DNA of 64,000 nt from RGIG3701 sp017403345 (GCA_017403345.1 JAFQOH010000079.1:1-64000); one strand, 5' to 3'. Shown: positions 35,715 to 44,665, counted from the stretch's first letter. Notes: generated by a model not told the origin, from the letters alone. Numbers and translations are program-made.

Positions 35715-38700
35715 TTACGCTGTTTTTCGATTTCTTCTGCGGATGCCGAACATCAGGCCGGTCCCGATGACCAGAAGTGTCCAGGCGGAAGGCTCCGGAA
35801 CGAGCGTCATGTCGGAGTGGAATGACAGGACGCCGTCTTCGGAAACTTCCCACACCGAGGTGGCTTCATCCGCGGAGGAGAGGATCGACTCGAAAACGAA
35901 TCGGTCATTTTCACCGTCGCTTTCGAAGATCTCGAACATCATGCCCTCTTCCGGAAGCGAGTCGATGTTGATGAACAGTTCACCTCCGGAAATGTCGAAC
36001 GCCTGCGCTGCGACTTTGTCGTAGGTGTAGTTCCCCTGGTCATCCTTGAGGATGTCGATGACCAGACGGCCGTCCATCTGCTTCAGCGCACCTTCGATGC
36101 TCATGGTGCCGACGAGACCCTTCTGGTATTTCTCGAAGTAATTCTCGCCGTCCTTCAGGGAATCGTAGCGTTCCTGCGTCAGGTAGTTCGGCGCGATCTC
36201 GATCGTACCGCCATTGTTGGTCAGGCCGCCCCTGGTGATCTGCTGCGTCACGAGCGTACCGCCGGTAAGGTTGATGGACCCTTTGTTCTGAGCGATCGTC
36301 GGCACGGAAACGAGACCGCCGGTCATATTAAGATTTCCGTAACCGTTGTTCGCGTTATTGCCTTTCTCGTTTCCAAGGCGCAGTTTAACAGCACCGTAAA
36401 GCTCACCGGTACCGCTGACATTCATGGATCCTTTTCCGTCACCTTCGATTCCAAAGTTCGTTCCAACATTGACATCGGTGATGCTGTATAACGTACCGCC
36501 GGAGAGATTGTAGGCGGCTTCGTACGCGCCTTCGCCGAACTGGACCTTGGTTCCAGCCGAGTTGAACACGGTGCCGCCTGTCTGATTGATGGCAGCGGGA
36601 TGGTATCCGTGGATGCCGAACCAGCCGGCGTTCTGGAAGTGAGCCGTGCCGCTGATGTTCATTTCGGAATAGAACGAGTCGCCTTTGGCCGCGCCGATCA
36701 TGATGCCGCCGTCGCCGCTGGTCATGTCCGCGGTCCACGTTCCGCCGGAGAAATTCAGGGTAGCGGACGCGGTATTTCCAAGACGGAGACGGCTCTGGGT
36801 GTGCAGCGTACCGCCGGTGATGTCAAGCGTACCTCCGTTGATGTACGCGAGGTTCCACTCCGCGTTCATGCCGTCGGAGATGACCGGTTTGTTCGTGTAC
36901 TTGGCGTAGGCCGTGCCGATCTGGACGGTGTCCATGTAGTCCGGGGTGAAGAGGCTGGAATTGTCTTTCCAGTTCGCTTTCGTAGTCCAGTCGGAGCTGG
37001 TTCCGCCGGTCCAGGTGAAGGTCTCCTTTGCGCGGTAGGCGAAAATGTTGTTTTCGATCTTCCACGTTCCTTTGTCCGCGGTGATGTTCTCGAACTCGAG
37101 CTTGCTGTTCGAGGTATCGCCGAAGACGGCGTAGACGGTCTCTTTGGACGGGAGTTTCTCCGGAGCGTTGACCTGGAGCGTACCGCCGGTGATCTCGACG
37201 CCGTCCCGCGCGGTGAGCTTATCGAATTCCGTATCGCTCTTGATGTCCAGCACGATGGTCCCGTCGGTCTGAATGAGTTTGCCGCCGGAGATGCTCATCG
37301 TACCGATGGAGCCTTTCTGGTAGGTCTCGAAGTAGTTCGCGCCTTCCGGCAGGGCATCATAGCGAGCCTGATTGAGGAAGTTGGTCGCGACTTCGATCGT
37401 GCCACCCGCGTTGGTGAGGTTTCCTTTTCGGACCGTCTGCGCGATGAGCGTACCGCCGGTGAAGTTGATGACACCGTTGTTGATCCCGATATCCGGCACG
37501 GAAACGAGACCGCCTGAAATATTCAGCTCGCCGTAGCCTTTACCGTCTTTCCCGAGACGCATTTCGTTACCGCCGTAAAGTTCGCCCGTACCGCTGACGT
37601 TCATCTTTCCGTTACCGGAAGCAGCATCGTAATTGTTGTTGGTTCCGACATTCGTTCTGGCGACATTGTATAATGTACCGCCTGAAAGGTTGTAGACGGC
37701 TTCTTCCGTACCTTCGCCGAACTGTACCATCGTGCCTTGTGCGTTGAAGATGGTACCGCCGGTCTGATTGATCGTACCGCGGGAGTATCCGTGGATGCCG
37801 AAGACGCCGTGGTTTTCAAGGTAGGCGGTCCCGCTGATGTTCATTTCGCTGTATTCGGTCTTGCTTGTTTTTCCGGAGAGCATGACGCCGGCTGATGTGG
37901 TGCTGGCGATCCATTTTCCGCCGGAGAAGTTGACGATGCCGGAGGTCTCATTGCCGACACGCAGGCGATTGGAGGTCTCAAGCGTACCGCCGGTAATGTC
38001 GAGCTGACCGCCGTTGATGTAGGCAAGATCCCATCTCGCGCTGTCGCCGTCGCCGATGACCGCTTTGCCTTTGTAGTCGGCATCGTGTCTCGTACCGATG
38101 TAGACCGTGTCCATCTGATCCGGGAGGAACTGGCTGGCGTTGGCTTTCCAGTTGGATTTGTCGGACCAGTCGGTACTGGTTCCGCCGAGCCAGTGGAAGT
38201 CTTCCTTCACGCGGTAGGAGACGACATTATTATCCACGGACCATGCGCGGGTATTTTTTGTTGCTGTGACGGAATCGAAATGGATCGTGCCGGTCGGCGA
38301 ATCACCGAAGAAACCGACGATGGTCTCTTGCGTCGGCATGGTGCCGGAGTCGTTGATGTGGAGCGTACCGCCGGTGATGTTGAAGTTCGCGGCAGTGAGT
38401 TTATCGAACGAGCTTGCCCCGGTGTAATCCAGCACGAGCGTGCCTCCGGTCTGCGCGTAGGTGCCCGATACGGTCATCGTGCCGACCTGGCCTTTTTGTT
38501 TTACAGAGTAAATGGTCTGGCCTTCCGCGAGTCCTTCAATATCGGCCTGGTAGGCATTGAAGTTCGGGGAGATCTCGACGGTGCTTCCGGTGTTCGTAAT
38601 GTTTCCGGTGACTTTCTGCGCCAGGAACGTACCACCGTTGAGGTTCAGCGTGCTGCGTCCGTCGGTGAGATTTAGGTTTCTGACGGAGAAAATGCCGGAA

Positions 38701-39545
38701 TTCAGGTTGATCGTGCCTCGGCCGGTCGCTTCGGTCTGTTTCGTACCGATGTTTGCGGTGTCGCAGATGTAGATCTGTCCATCGCCGGTCCCGTCTTCCG
38801 TGCCGATGTTCAGGAAACCGTTGGGATTGCGGTACGCAACGTTTCCGTTGAGCGAGTCATTTTGGTTACGGCCCATCTGGAGGAAGTTCGTGGAGACGAT
38901 GCCGCCGGTGAGGTTCATGACGCCGAAACCGCCTTCCGCGATGATGAAACGGTTGTTCGTGAGGAAGAGCGAGCCGCCGGACATGTTGATCGTGGAGGCT
39001 TCGGTCGTGGAGGCGCCTGCGTGAAGGTCGAAGATCTGCGGGTTGACCATCTTGGCCGTTCCGCTGATGTTCAGCGTCATGACCTGCTGCGCACCCATGG
39101 TGAAACCATAGTCGCTATTGTTTCCGACGTTGATCGTACCGCCGGTGAAGTTGACGACCGCATGACCTTTGGGATTATTCTCACCGCCGATGCGCCAGCG
39201 TCCGTTCAGATTCAGCGTTCCGCCTTCGATCGTGACGGTCGTATCGCCGTGCGTGTACATGTTTCCCGTCGTGATGGTGTCGCCTGTCGTGATGACCGGG
39301 AAATTTTCCGCAGGGTTTTGAATGCGGATGATGTCTGTATTCGCAGGAACGGAGCCGGCCTGCCAGTTCGTGCCGGTGCCCCAGTTGGTGTTCGTGTTCC
39401 CGGACCAGTACTGCGTCGCGCCCCAGGCGGTCGGAAGCCCAGCGAGGACGGCAGAGACGGCAAGTGCGGAAACTGCGGTGATTCTTTTACCGGTCATCAT
39501 ACGGTCACGAAGCATGGACGGCAAATTCAGCATGGATCTTTTCAT
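35715..39545 (-). CDS. PEP-CTERM beta-helix protein with three large internal repeats
   Basis: 1276 residues. The signal region (MKRSMLNLPSM... ALAVSAVLAGLPTAWG) is followed by three homologous blocks of about 370 residues. Each opens with W.GGTSSDW..K.NWK (or the variant WSGNTNTNWGTG), then a PDQMDTVYIGT-like strand, LAYINGGTLDITGGTL, NISGTA, INQTGGT, YNLSGGTLY and a KLTA...GGTL section. The pattern predicts a long beta-helix or solenoid. The C-terminus is a PEP-CTERM signal (VPEPSAWTLLVIG, then RRRNRK). The ATG at 39545 was chosen because the signal peptide follows; ATG 39533 and 39515 are alternatives. Surface or matrix function is inferred. Repeated GTACCGCC-rich DNA runs through the gene. 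Confidence 0.85.
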   Translation of the reverse strand: MKRSMLNLPSMLRDRMMTGKRITAVSALAVSAVLAGLPTAWGATQYWSGNTNTNWGTGTNWQAGSVPANTDIIRIQNPAENFPVITTGDTITTGNMYTHGDTTVTIEGGTLNLNGRWRIGGENNPKGHAVVNFTGGTINVGNNSDYGFTMGAQQVMTLNISGTAKMVNPQIFDLHAGASTTEASTINMSGGSLFLTNNRFIIAEGGFGVMNLTGGIVSTNFLQMGRNQNDSLNGNVAYRNPNGFLNIGTEDGTGDGQIYICDTANIGTKQTEATGRGTINLNSGIFSVRNLNLTDGRSTLNLNGGTFLAQKVTGNITNTGSTVEISPNFNAYQADIEGLAEGQTIYSVKQKGQVGTMTVSGTYAQTGGTLVLDYTGASSFDKLTAANFNITGGTLHINDSGTMPTQETIVGFFGDSPTGTIHFDSVTATKNTRAWSVDNNVVSYRVKEDFHWLGGTSTDWSDKSNWKANASQFLPDQMDTVYIGTRHDADYKGKAVIGDGDSARWDLAYINGGQLDITGGTLETSNRLRVGNETSGIVNFSGGKWIASTTSAGVMLSGKTSKTEYSEMNISGTAYLENHGVFGIHGYSRGTINQTGGTIFNAQGTMVQFGEGTEEAVYNLSGGTLYNVARTNVGTNNNYDAASGNGKMNVSGTGELYGGNEMRLGKDGKGYGELNISGGLVSVPDIGINNGVINFTGGTLIAQTVRKGNLTNAGGTIEVATNFLNQARYDALPEGANYFETYQKGSIGTMSISGGKLIQTDGTIVLDIKSDTEFDKLTARDGVEITGGTLQVNAPEKLPSKETVYAVFGDTSNSKLEFENITADKGTWKIENNIFAYRAKETFTWTGGTSSDWTTKANWKDNSSLFTPDYMDTVQIGTAYAKYTNKPVISDGMNAEWNLAYINGGTLDITGGTLHTQSRLRLGNTASATLNFSGGTWTADMTSGDGGIMIGAAKGDSFYSEMNISGTAHFQNAGWFGIHGYHPAAINQTGGTVFNSAGTKVQFGEGAYEAAYNLSGGTLYSITDVNVGTNFGIEGDGKGSMNVSGTGELYGAVKLRLGNEKGNNANNGYGNLNMTGGLVSVPTIAQNKGSINLTGGTLVTQQITRGGLTNNGGTIEIAPNYLTQERYDSLKDGENYFEKYQKGLVGTMSIEGALKQMDGRLVIDILKDDQGNYTYDKVAAQAFDISGGELFINIDSLPEEGMMFEIFESDGENDRFVFESILSSADEATSVWEVSEDGVLSFHSDMTLVPEPSAWTLLVIGTGLMFGIRRRNRKTA

Positions 39546-39603
39546 GTTTCTACTACCAAAAAATTTTTCAGGCCCTGAAATAAAAAAATATCTCAATGCT
39601 TCC

Positions 39604-39631
39604 ATGGTACTCCAAGGTACGCAAATGTCAA
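39604..39631 (-). promoter_or_regulatory. Candidate promoter of the second PEP-CTERM gene
   Basis: On the minus strand: TTGACA (39626-39631), 16-bp spacer, TACCAT (39604-39609). The -35 is perfect, the -10 weak. Confidence 0.5.
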
Positions 39632-39708
39632 GCGTTTTTCTTTTGAATTTTTTCAAATTTTGAGTTTTTTTGGGAAATTTTGCTTTTTGTGGGGATTTTG
39701 ACGACCCC

Positions 39709-39737
39709 TTGACTTTTTTTAGACGAAATAGTAAAAT
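39709..39737 (+). promoter_or_regulatory. Sigma70-type promoter of the Gfo/Idh/MocA gene
   Basis: TTGACT (39709-39714), 17-bp spacer, TAAAAT (39732-39737), about 72 bp before the ATG. Confidence 0.65.
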
Positions 39738-39809
39738 GAAAGAAGTTCGGAAGTGCAGCACGTTTTGCATTTCCATTCCTGCCTCCCTCCCAGTTTAGAA
39801 AGGAAAAGT

Positions 39810-41162
39810 ATGATGAAGATCTATCGTCGTTCGTTTTTGAAATCCTCGCTGGCTCTTCCGCTTTTTGCCGCGGCTCCGACTCTGGGGCGTGCGGGCGAGA
39901 CTGCTCCCAGTGAACGTGTGCGTGTCGGTGTCATCGGTCTCGGAGGCCGTGCGCGCTGGATGATGTCCCGGAGCATTCCGGATGCCAAAGGTGCCGAATG
40001 GACGTGCGGCTGCGATATTTACGAACCGCGCAGAAAAAAATTCATGGAGACCTACAAAGGCAAGAATGTCTATGAAGATTTCCGCAAGATGATCGAAGTG
40101 GAAAAACTTGACGGCGTTTTTGTCGAAACGGCAACGCATCAGCGTGCGTGGATCGGCGCAATGGCGATGCAGGCCGGGGCGCATATCTATCTTGAAAAAC
40201 CGATGGCTCTGACTGTCGAAGAAGGACGCTATCTCGTCAACGCCGCGAAAAAGTACAAAAAAGTCACTCAGGTCGGCACCCAGCAGCGTTCGCTCCCGCT
40301 GTGCAAATGGGGATGCCAGCAGGTCGCGGACGGCGTGATCGGAAAGATCAAGCGCGTGCAGGTCCCGAATTTCGTCGGTCCGATCCCGTACCCGAAACCC
40401 GATACGCTCGATCCGAAAGACTGCCCGAAATGGTGGGACATCTGGACGAACCAGTCCGTGCTGCGTCCGATCGTGCCGGAAGTTCAGTTCTCCTGGAGCC
40501 GCTGGGCGGATTACGATGACGGCGGTCTGTGCTTCGGCGTCTCCGGCTGGGGAACCCACTCCTTCGACCAGGCGATGATGGCCATGGGCACGAGCCTCAC
40601 CGGTCCGACACGCATCCTGCTCGAGGAACCGTGCACGTTCCAGGATTCCGGCAAATACCCGAACCGTGTTCCGGACGACGATGAAACGGGTGCGTCCTAC
40701 TACGCCATGGCGAAAGTCGCCGGTCCGCGTGCCAAGATGAAAATGTACTTCGGCGACATCGAGCTGGATTTCTGCCTCGACGGCGACCGCGGTCCGGGAC
40801 TGGGCTGCATCGTCACCGGCGAAAACGGGAAGATCGAGATCAACCGCCACAAACTCGCCTCCAATCCGAAATCGATCGTCACGGAAATGCCCGAAGAATT
40901 CCGCAACACGCGCGACGAAACGGTCTACCATGTCGAAAACTGGCTCGAGTGCATCCGTACGGGCGAAAAATGCGCGGCGGATGTCGAGATCGGGCACCGT
41001 TCCACCACGATCTGCCATCTCGTGAACATCGTGCGCGATACGGCACCCGTCGGCAAGGAAGTCCACTGGGATCCGGAAAAGGAACTCTTCACGGACCTCC
41101 CGGAAGCCAACGCCATGCTCTCCCGTCCGCGTCGTGAAGGCTGGGAACTGCCGACGCTCTGA
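39810..41162 (+). CDS. Tat-exported Gfo/Idh/MocA family oxidoreductase
   Basis: 450 residues. A twin-arginine signal (YRRSFLKSSLALPLFAAAP) targets the protein to the periplasm. The NAD(P)-binding Rossmann domain begins VRVGVIGLGGRARWM. EKPMALTVEEG is the family's EKP motif and holds the catalytic Lys. The C-terminal alpha/beta domain follows, with FGVSGWGTHSFDQAM holding the His typical of the planctomycete subfamily. Members oxidise or isomerise sugars and inositols; the substrate is unknown. The ATG at 39810 (or 39813) follows AAAGGAAAAG. The stop codon is followed at once by the REP array. Confidence 0.9.
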   Translation: MMKIYRRSFLKSSLALPLFAAAPTLGRAGETAPSERVRVGVIGLGGRARWMMSRSIPDAKGAEWTCGCDIYEPRRKKFMETYKGKNVYEDFRKMIEVEKLDGVFVETATHQRAWIGAMAMQAGAHIYLEKPMALTVEEGRYLVNAAKKYKKVTQVGTQQRSLPLCKWGCQQVADGVIGKIKRVQVPNFVGPIPYPKPDTLDPKDCPKWWDIWTNQSVLRPIVPEVQFSWSRWADYDDGGLCFGVSGWGTHSFDQAMMAMGTSLTGPTRILLEEPCTFQDSGKYPNRVPDDDETGASYYAMAKVAGPRAKMKMYFGDIELDFCLDGDRGPGLGCIVTGENGKIEINRHKLASNPKSIVTEMPEEFRNTRDETVYHVENWLECIRTGEKCAADVEIGHRSTTICHLVNIVRDTAPVGKEVHWDPEKELFTDLPEANAMLSRPRREGWELPTL

Positions 41163-41184
41163 ACTTAAAGCGTCCCTGGAATGC

Positions 41185-41870
41185 GCCGCGTCTCGTGGGA
41201 TGCGGCGCGTCCCGCGTCGCTATTGCTGGTATTAGATTCTGTTCGTGACGGTCTGGGAGGCGGCGCGTCCCGCGTCGCTATTGCTAGTGCTTTGAGTCGT
41301 ATCGTCTGTTCGTGACGGTCTGGGAGGCGACGCGTCCCGCGTCGTTATTGTTAGTGCTTTTTATCGTATCGTCTGTTTGTGACGGTTTGGGAGGCGACGC
41401 GTCTCGCGTCGCTATTGTTAGTGCATAGAGTCGTATCGTCTGTTCGTGACGCGGGACGCGTAACCTCCCATTTTGTGCCGCGAGACGCGTCACATCCCAA
41501 TATTGCTGGTGTTTGTTTCTGTTTGTGACGGTCTGGGAGGCGGCGCGTCCCGCGTCGCTATTGTTAGTGCATTGAGTCGTATCGTCTGTTCGTGACGCGG
41601 GACGCGTCACCTCCCATTTTGTGACGCGAGACGCGTCACCTCCCAATATTGCTGGTATTTGTTTCTGTTTGTGACGGTCTGGGAGGCGGCGCGTCCCGCG
41701 TCGCTATTGTTAGTGCATAGAGTCGTATCGTCTGTATGTGATGGGATCTGGGAGGCGGCGCGTCTCGCGTCGCTATTGTTAGTGCATAGAGTCGTATCGT
41801 CTGTTCGTGACGCGAGACGCGTCACCTCCCATTTTGTGACGCGAGACGCGTCACATCCCAGTCTCAATTG
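41185..41870. repeat. REP palindrome array, left arm (about 13 cores)
   Basis: Repeated cores GACGCGRGACGCGYC followed by RCCTCCC occur in both orientations: seven read on the minus strand and six on the plus strand, the latter in pairs. They are separated by spacers of the type GCTATTGTTAGTGCATAGAG, at a period of about 70 bp. Each core can form a GTGACGCG/CGCGTCAC hairpin. The array begins just after the oxidoreductase stop codon and ends at the transposase stop codon. Confidence 0.9.
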
Positions 41871-43029
41871 GCGGCGAGTCCTGCATCGGATCTGCTTCCC
41901 AATAAGTATCTGGACTGCAGGGGCCATATTCTGCATTTTGGCGAATGTATGCTAGGACCTTTTGGAGATGATTTTCATTTCGGATGATCCTGTCAAACGA
42001 TTCCTTATGCCAGACAGAACCGTTTTTTCCGAGGATCCTGTTTATTTTGTGTGCGGTAAAACTTTTCCATGAGTGAAGAATGTCTCCGAGAAGATATTCT
42101 TCGAACGGAACTAAAAGTACATGAACGTGATTGGACATGATCACGAACGCAAGCAGCTGGTATCTTTGTCCGTGAAAATAGAAAAGAGCCTCTTTCACGA
42201 TAGTGCGTACTTCTGGAATTTTCAGATAGCAGTTTCCGTAACCGGCATCAAGGTACTCGTCGATCTTTTTCCCAAAAATGGAATAGTATTCTTCCTCTTC
42301 GTCTTTTTTCCAGGGTTTGGGATGTCTTTCTTGCCATTGTTTGATTTTTATTTTCAGTTTGCTTAACTGTGTTTGCGGGATGGAATCGGCTAAGTGAAAG
42401 GTTACGAATTGAATTTTTTCAAATTGATGCCAATGAGGCAGATGTCCATGGCTAAGGACGATCTTCTCATCTGGATCATAGAATGGAGAAAAGAATCTCC
42501 GGACTGCGATCTGGGAGGCGGCGCGTCTCGCGTCGCTATTGTTAGTGCTTTTTATCGTATCGTCTATATGTGACGGGATCTGGGAGACGGCGCGTCCCGC
42601 GTCGTTATTGTTAGTGCTTTGAGTTGTATCGTCTGTTTGTGACGGGATCTGGGAGGCGGCGCGTCTCGCGTCGCTATTGTTAGTGCATAGAGTCGTATCG
42701 TCTGTTTGTGACGGGATCTGGGAGGCGGCGCGTCTCGCGTCGCTATTGTTAGTGCTTTGAGTTGTATCGTCTGTTTGTGACGCGGGACGCGTCACATCCC
42801 AATTTGCATTATTTTTGCTAGAGTGTCGTATTTTTTTCATCTTGTTCGGCCTTCCTGTTTGTGACGCGGGACGCGTCACATCCCAATTTGCATTATTTTT
42901 GCTAGAGCGTCGTATTTTTTTCATCTTGTTCGGCCTTCCTGTTTGTGACGCGGGACGCGTCACCTCCCATTTTGTGACGTGGGACGCGTCACATCCCAAT
43001 GCGATGGAATGTCGTTCGGCTTCATTCAT
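41851..43029 (-). CDS. REP-associated tyrosine transposase (RAYT, Y1_Tnp) with N-terminal REP-encoded extension
   Basis: HUH-type Y1 transposase of the family linked to REP elements. The conserved part is roughly the last 220 residues: SHGHLPHWHQFEKIQFVTF, the metal-binding MSNHVHVLL, the tyrosine helix region, and GSVWHKESFDRIIRNE. From the ATG at 43029 the frame is open for 392 residues, but the first 170 are translated REP repeats (DARRAASQIPSQTDD-like). No in-frame ATG lies between 42840 and the conserved domain, so translation must start inside the array or the natural start has been lost. The ATG at 43029 overlaps the stop of the upstream gene by 8 bp. The stop codon TGA lies inside a REP core. 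Confidence 0.75.
   Translation of the reverse strand: MNEAERHSIALGCDASHVTKWEVTRPASQTGRPNKMKKIRRSSKNNANWDVTRPASQTGRPNKMKKIRHSSKNNANWDVTRPASQTDDTTQSTNNSDARRAASQIPSQTDDTTLCTNNSDARRAASQIPSQTDDTTQSTNNNDAGRAVSQIPSHIDDTIKSTNNSDARRAASQIAVRRFFSPFYDPDEKIVLSHGHLPHWHQFEKIQFVTFHLADSIPQTQLSKLKIKIKQWQERHPKPWKKDEEEEYYSIFGKKIDEYLDAGYGNCYLKIPEVRTIVKEALFYFHGQRYQLLAFVIMSNHVHVLLVPFEEYLLGDILHSWKSFTAHKINRILGKNGSVWHKESFDRIIRNENHLQKVLAYIRQNAEYGPCSPDTYWEADPMQDSPPIETGM
42505..43010. repeat. REP palindrome array, right arm (about 8 cores)
   Basis: Four cores in one orientation (42505-42750) and four in the other (42775-43005), the same motif as the left arm. A unit of about 83 bp containing GCATTATTTTTGCTAGAG and CATCTTGTTCGGCCTTCCTG is duplicated at about 42800-42960. 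Confidence 0.88.
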
Positions 43030-43717
43030 GATTTTTAGTCTTCTGATCCAGTAGCGGCATGACGGAACGTCGGTAGATCATCTCCATGAGCGGGTTGCTG
43101 CGGATCAGCTGCATCGTTTGGTAGGTACGCTCCCCCTCTTTCGGATCCATCTCCACGCGGATGGAGTTTCCCTTCGCGTCCACCAGCGTGGCCGTGTACC
43201 GGAACGTTCCGTCCTCATTTTGCATCCGCTCGCAGTCGTCGATCTGGGCCGTGTCCGCGTCAAAGGCCTCGACGGAGACTTCCTGTTTGACGGACGTTTC
43301 CCGCTCCGGTTCCCCAGGCGTTACGAATTCCACGATCTCGCCGACCTTTTCCTCCGACATTTTCGAGAGTTGCCGTTTCCGCCGGACCAGCTCGCTGCGC
43401 GCTTCGTCATTCGTCAGAGACTTGACCCTTTCCGCCTCCTTTTCCGCAGTGGAAAGCGGGGCATTCTTCGCGTTTTCCAGCTCTTCCCTGCTCTGTCCCA
43501 TCCGCTCGGCTTCCCGCTCGAGAAGTTTCTCCTCTCGCTCCTCTTTCGTCAGACGGCGCGGCGGTTCCTGCGCATTTTCCGCCTTTTCGGCTGCCGTCCC
43601 CTGCTCCAACGGCTCCTCGGTCCGTTTCTGGAGATAGGTGATCGACAGGAAAAGCAGAATGGCAGCCAGTACCGCACCAGCTGCCAGGAGTGAGATCCGA
43701 TCAATGTTCGTTTTCAT
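43022..43717 (-). CDS. Membrane-anchored coiled-coil protein of unknown function
   Basis: 231 residues, not recognised. An N-terminal membrane segment (ISLLAAGAVLAAILLFLSITYL, residues about 7-28) is followed by a Glu/Arg/Lys-rich helical region likely to form a coiled coil (about 35-130). The globular C-terminal part ends in LIRSNPLMEMIYRRSVMPLL. The ATG at 43717 (MKTNIDR) is used; the ATG at 43729 (MGISM) is an alternative. It is divergent from csrA, and its stop codon overlaps the extended transposase frame. Confidence 0.6.
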   Translation of the reverse strand: MKTNIDRISLLAAGAVLAAILLFLSITYLQKRTEEPLEQGTAAEKAENAQEPPRRLTKEEREEKLLEREAERMGQSREELENAKNAPLSTAEKEAERVKSLTNDEARSELVRRKRQLSKMSEEKVGEIVEFVTPGEPERETSVKQEVSVEAFDADTAQIDDCERMQNEDGTFRYTATLVDAKGNSIRVEMDPKEGERTYQTMQLIRSNPLMEMIYRRSVMPLLDQKTKNHE

Positions 43718-43850
43718 GGAAATTCCCATTTCTTTTAGGTCATATAGGGGAAGCGTTTGCAATTTTTCTCCATATTTCACTGATTTTACCAGAGAATTCA
43801 AAAAAATCATTGAAAATTTGGATAATTTGAAAAAAATAGGGAAATTTTTC

Positions 43851-43879
43851 TTGCATCTTGGCGGAAAATGTGGGATAAT
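43851..43879 (+). promoter_or_regulatory. Candidate promoter of csrA
   Basis: TTGCAT (43851-43856), 17-bp spacer, GATAAT (43874-43879), about 62 bp before the csrA ATG. Confidence 0.5.
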
Positions 43880-43941
43880 TGGAATAGATGGTAAAATTGT
43901 CAAAGTTGGAAAATTTTTACCCAAAACGTAAGGAGACATTC

Positions 43942-44193
43942 ATGTTGGTACTTTCAAGGAAGTTGGACGAAAGCCTGATCATTGACGGGCGGATCGAGAT
44001 CGTTGTGACGGGGATCTCTGGAAATAAGGTCGCGCTTGGAATATCTGCGCCCGGAGAAGTGTCCATCTATCGTAAGGAGCTGTGCCCGGTTTTAGGAGAA
44101 GATGTTCCCAAACGCCGTGATCCCGATCGGGGAAAGAGTTCCTGCTGGCGCACGCTGAAGAAAGTTCGGACGGTTAAAAACTCCGTTCGGTAA
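43942..44193 (+). CDS. csrA: Carbon storage regulator (CsrA-like RNA-binding protein)
   Basis: 83 residues; classical CsrA is about 60. The opening MLVLSRKLDESLIIDGRIEI and GNKVALGISAPGEVSIYRKEL keep the family's beta-strand core and the RNA-contacting Arg (residue 44 by family numbering). The last 30 residues, from about LGEDVPKRRDPD, form an unusual basic tail rich in Arg/Lys. CsrA binds GGA motifs in mRNA leaders to control translation. The ATG at 43942 follows AAGGAGA, which itself contains a GGA that could permit self-regulation. No flagellar genes are adjacent. Confidence 0.88.
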   Translation: MLVLSRKLDESLIIDGRIEIVVTGISGNKVALGISAPGEVSIYRKELCPVLGEDVPKRRDPDRGKSSCWRTLKKVRTVKNSVR

Positions 44194-44397
44194 GAAGTTG
44201 CCAATGATCGGCAAGTGTTTGCCGTAATTTTCGGAAGGAGTGTGCCGAAATGGGATGGAAGTTTCATTTAGGAGGGGGGGCTGTAGAGGATGCAGTCTTC
44301 CCGGGAAAAAGTTCACAGAAGAGAATGATGCTTTTCGTGACGCTGTTTTTCTGTTTTGTACTTTGAGACTGAAAGGAAGGCTCTTCCGGAAAGTGCG

Positions 44398-44665
44398 TAC
44401 CGATCCAGATTTCGATCTCGCCGCTGAGTGCACTGAAGAGACTCGGACTCACACTGAAAAGACTCGGACTCACACTGAAAAGAAAGAGGAAAAAGGGCAC
44501 AGTGAACGTGCTCTGACACGAATTTCACGGAAAACACGAAAAGAAGCAAATGAATTTTTGAAAATTCAAAAAATTTGTTCGAGCAGTCTGTTTTTTACTG
44601 CTTTTTGTGTTAAGATCCGTGTTTCTTTGTGTGTTTTCAGTGTATTTAGTGGTGAAACTGGTACG
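44398..44665. repeat. Dispersed intergenic repeat, copy 3 (inverted ends)
   Basis: The left side reads GCGTACCGATCCAG, GATCTCGCCGCTGAG, two tandem GACTCGGACTCACACTGAAAA units, then TGACACGAATTTCACGG. The right side reads TTTGTGTGTTTTCAGTG and GGTGAAACTGGTACGC, the inverse of the left pattern. It fills most of 44194-44736; nothing else was seen there. Confidence 0.65.

Noticed and set aside
41185..43010. CRISPR array
   Set aside because: Repeats are in both orientations, spacers are themselves repeated, a Y1 transposase lies in the middle and no cas genes are present. It is a REP array.
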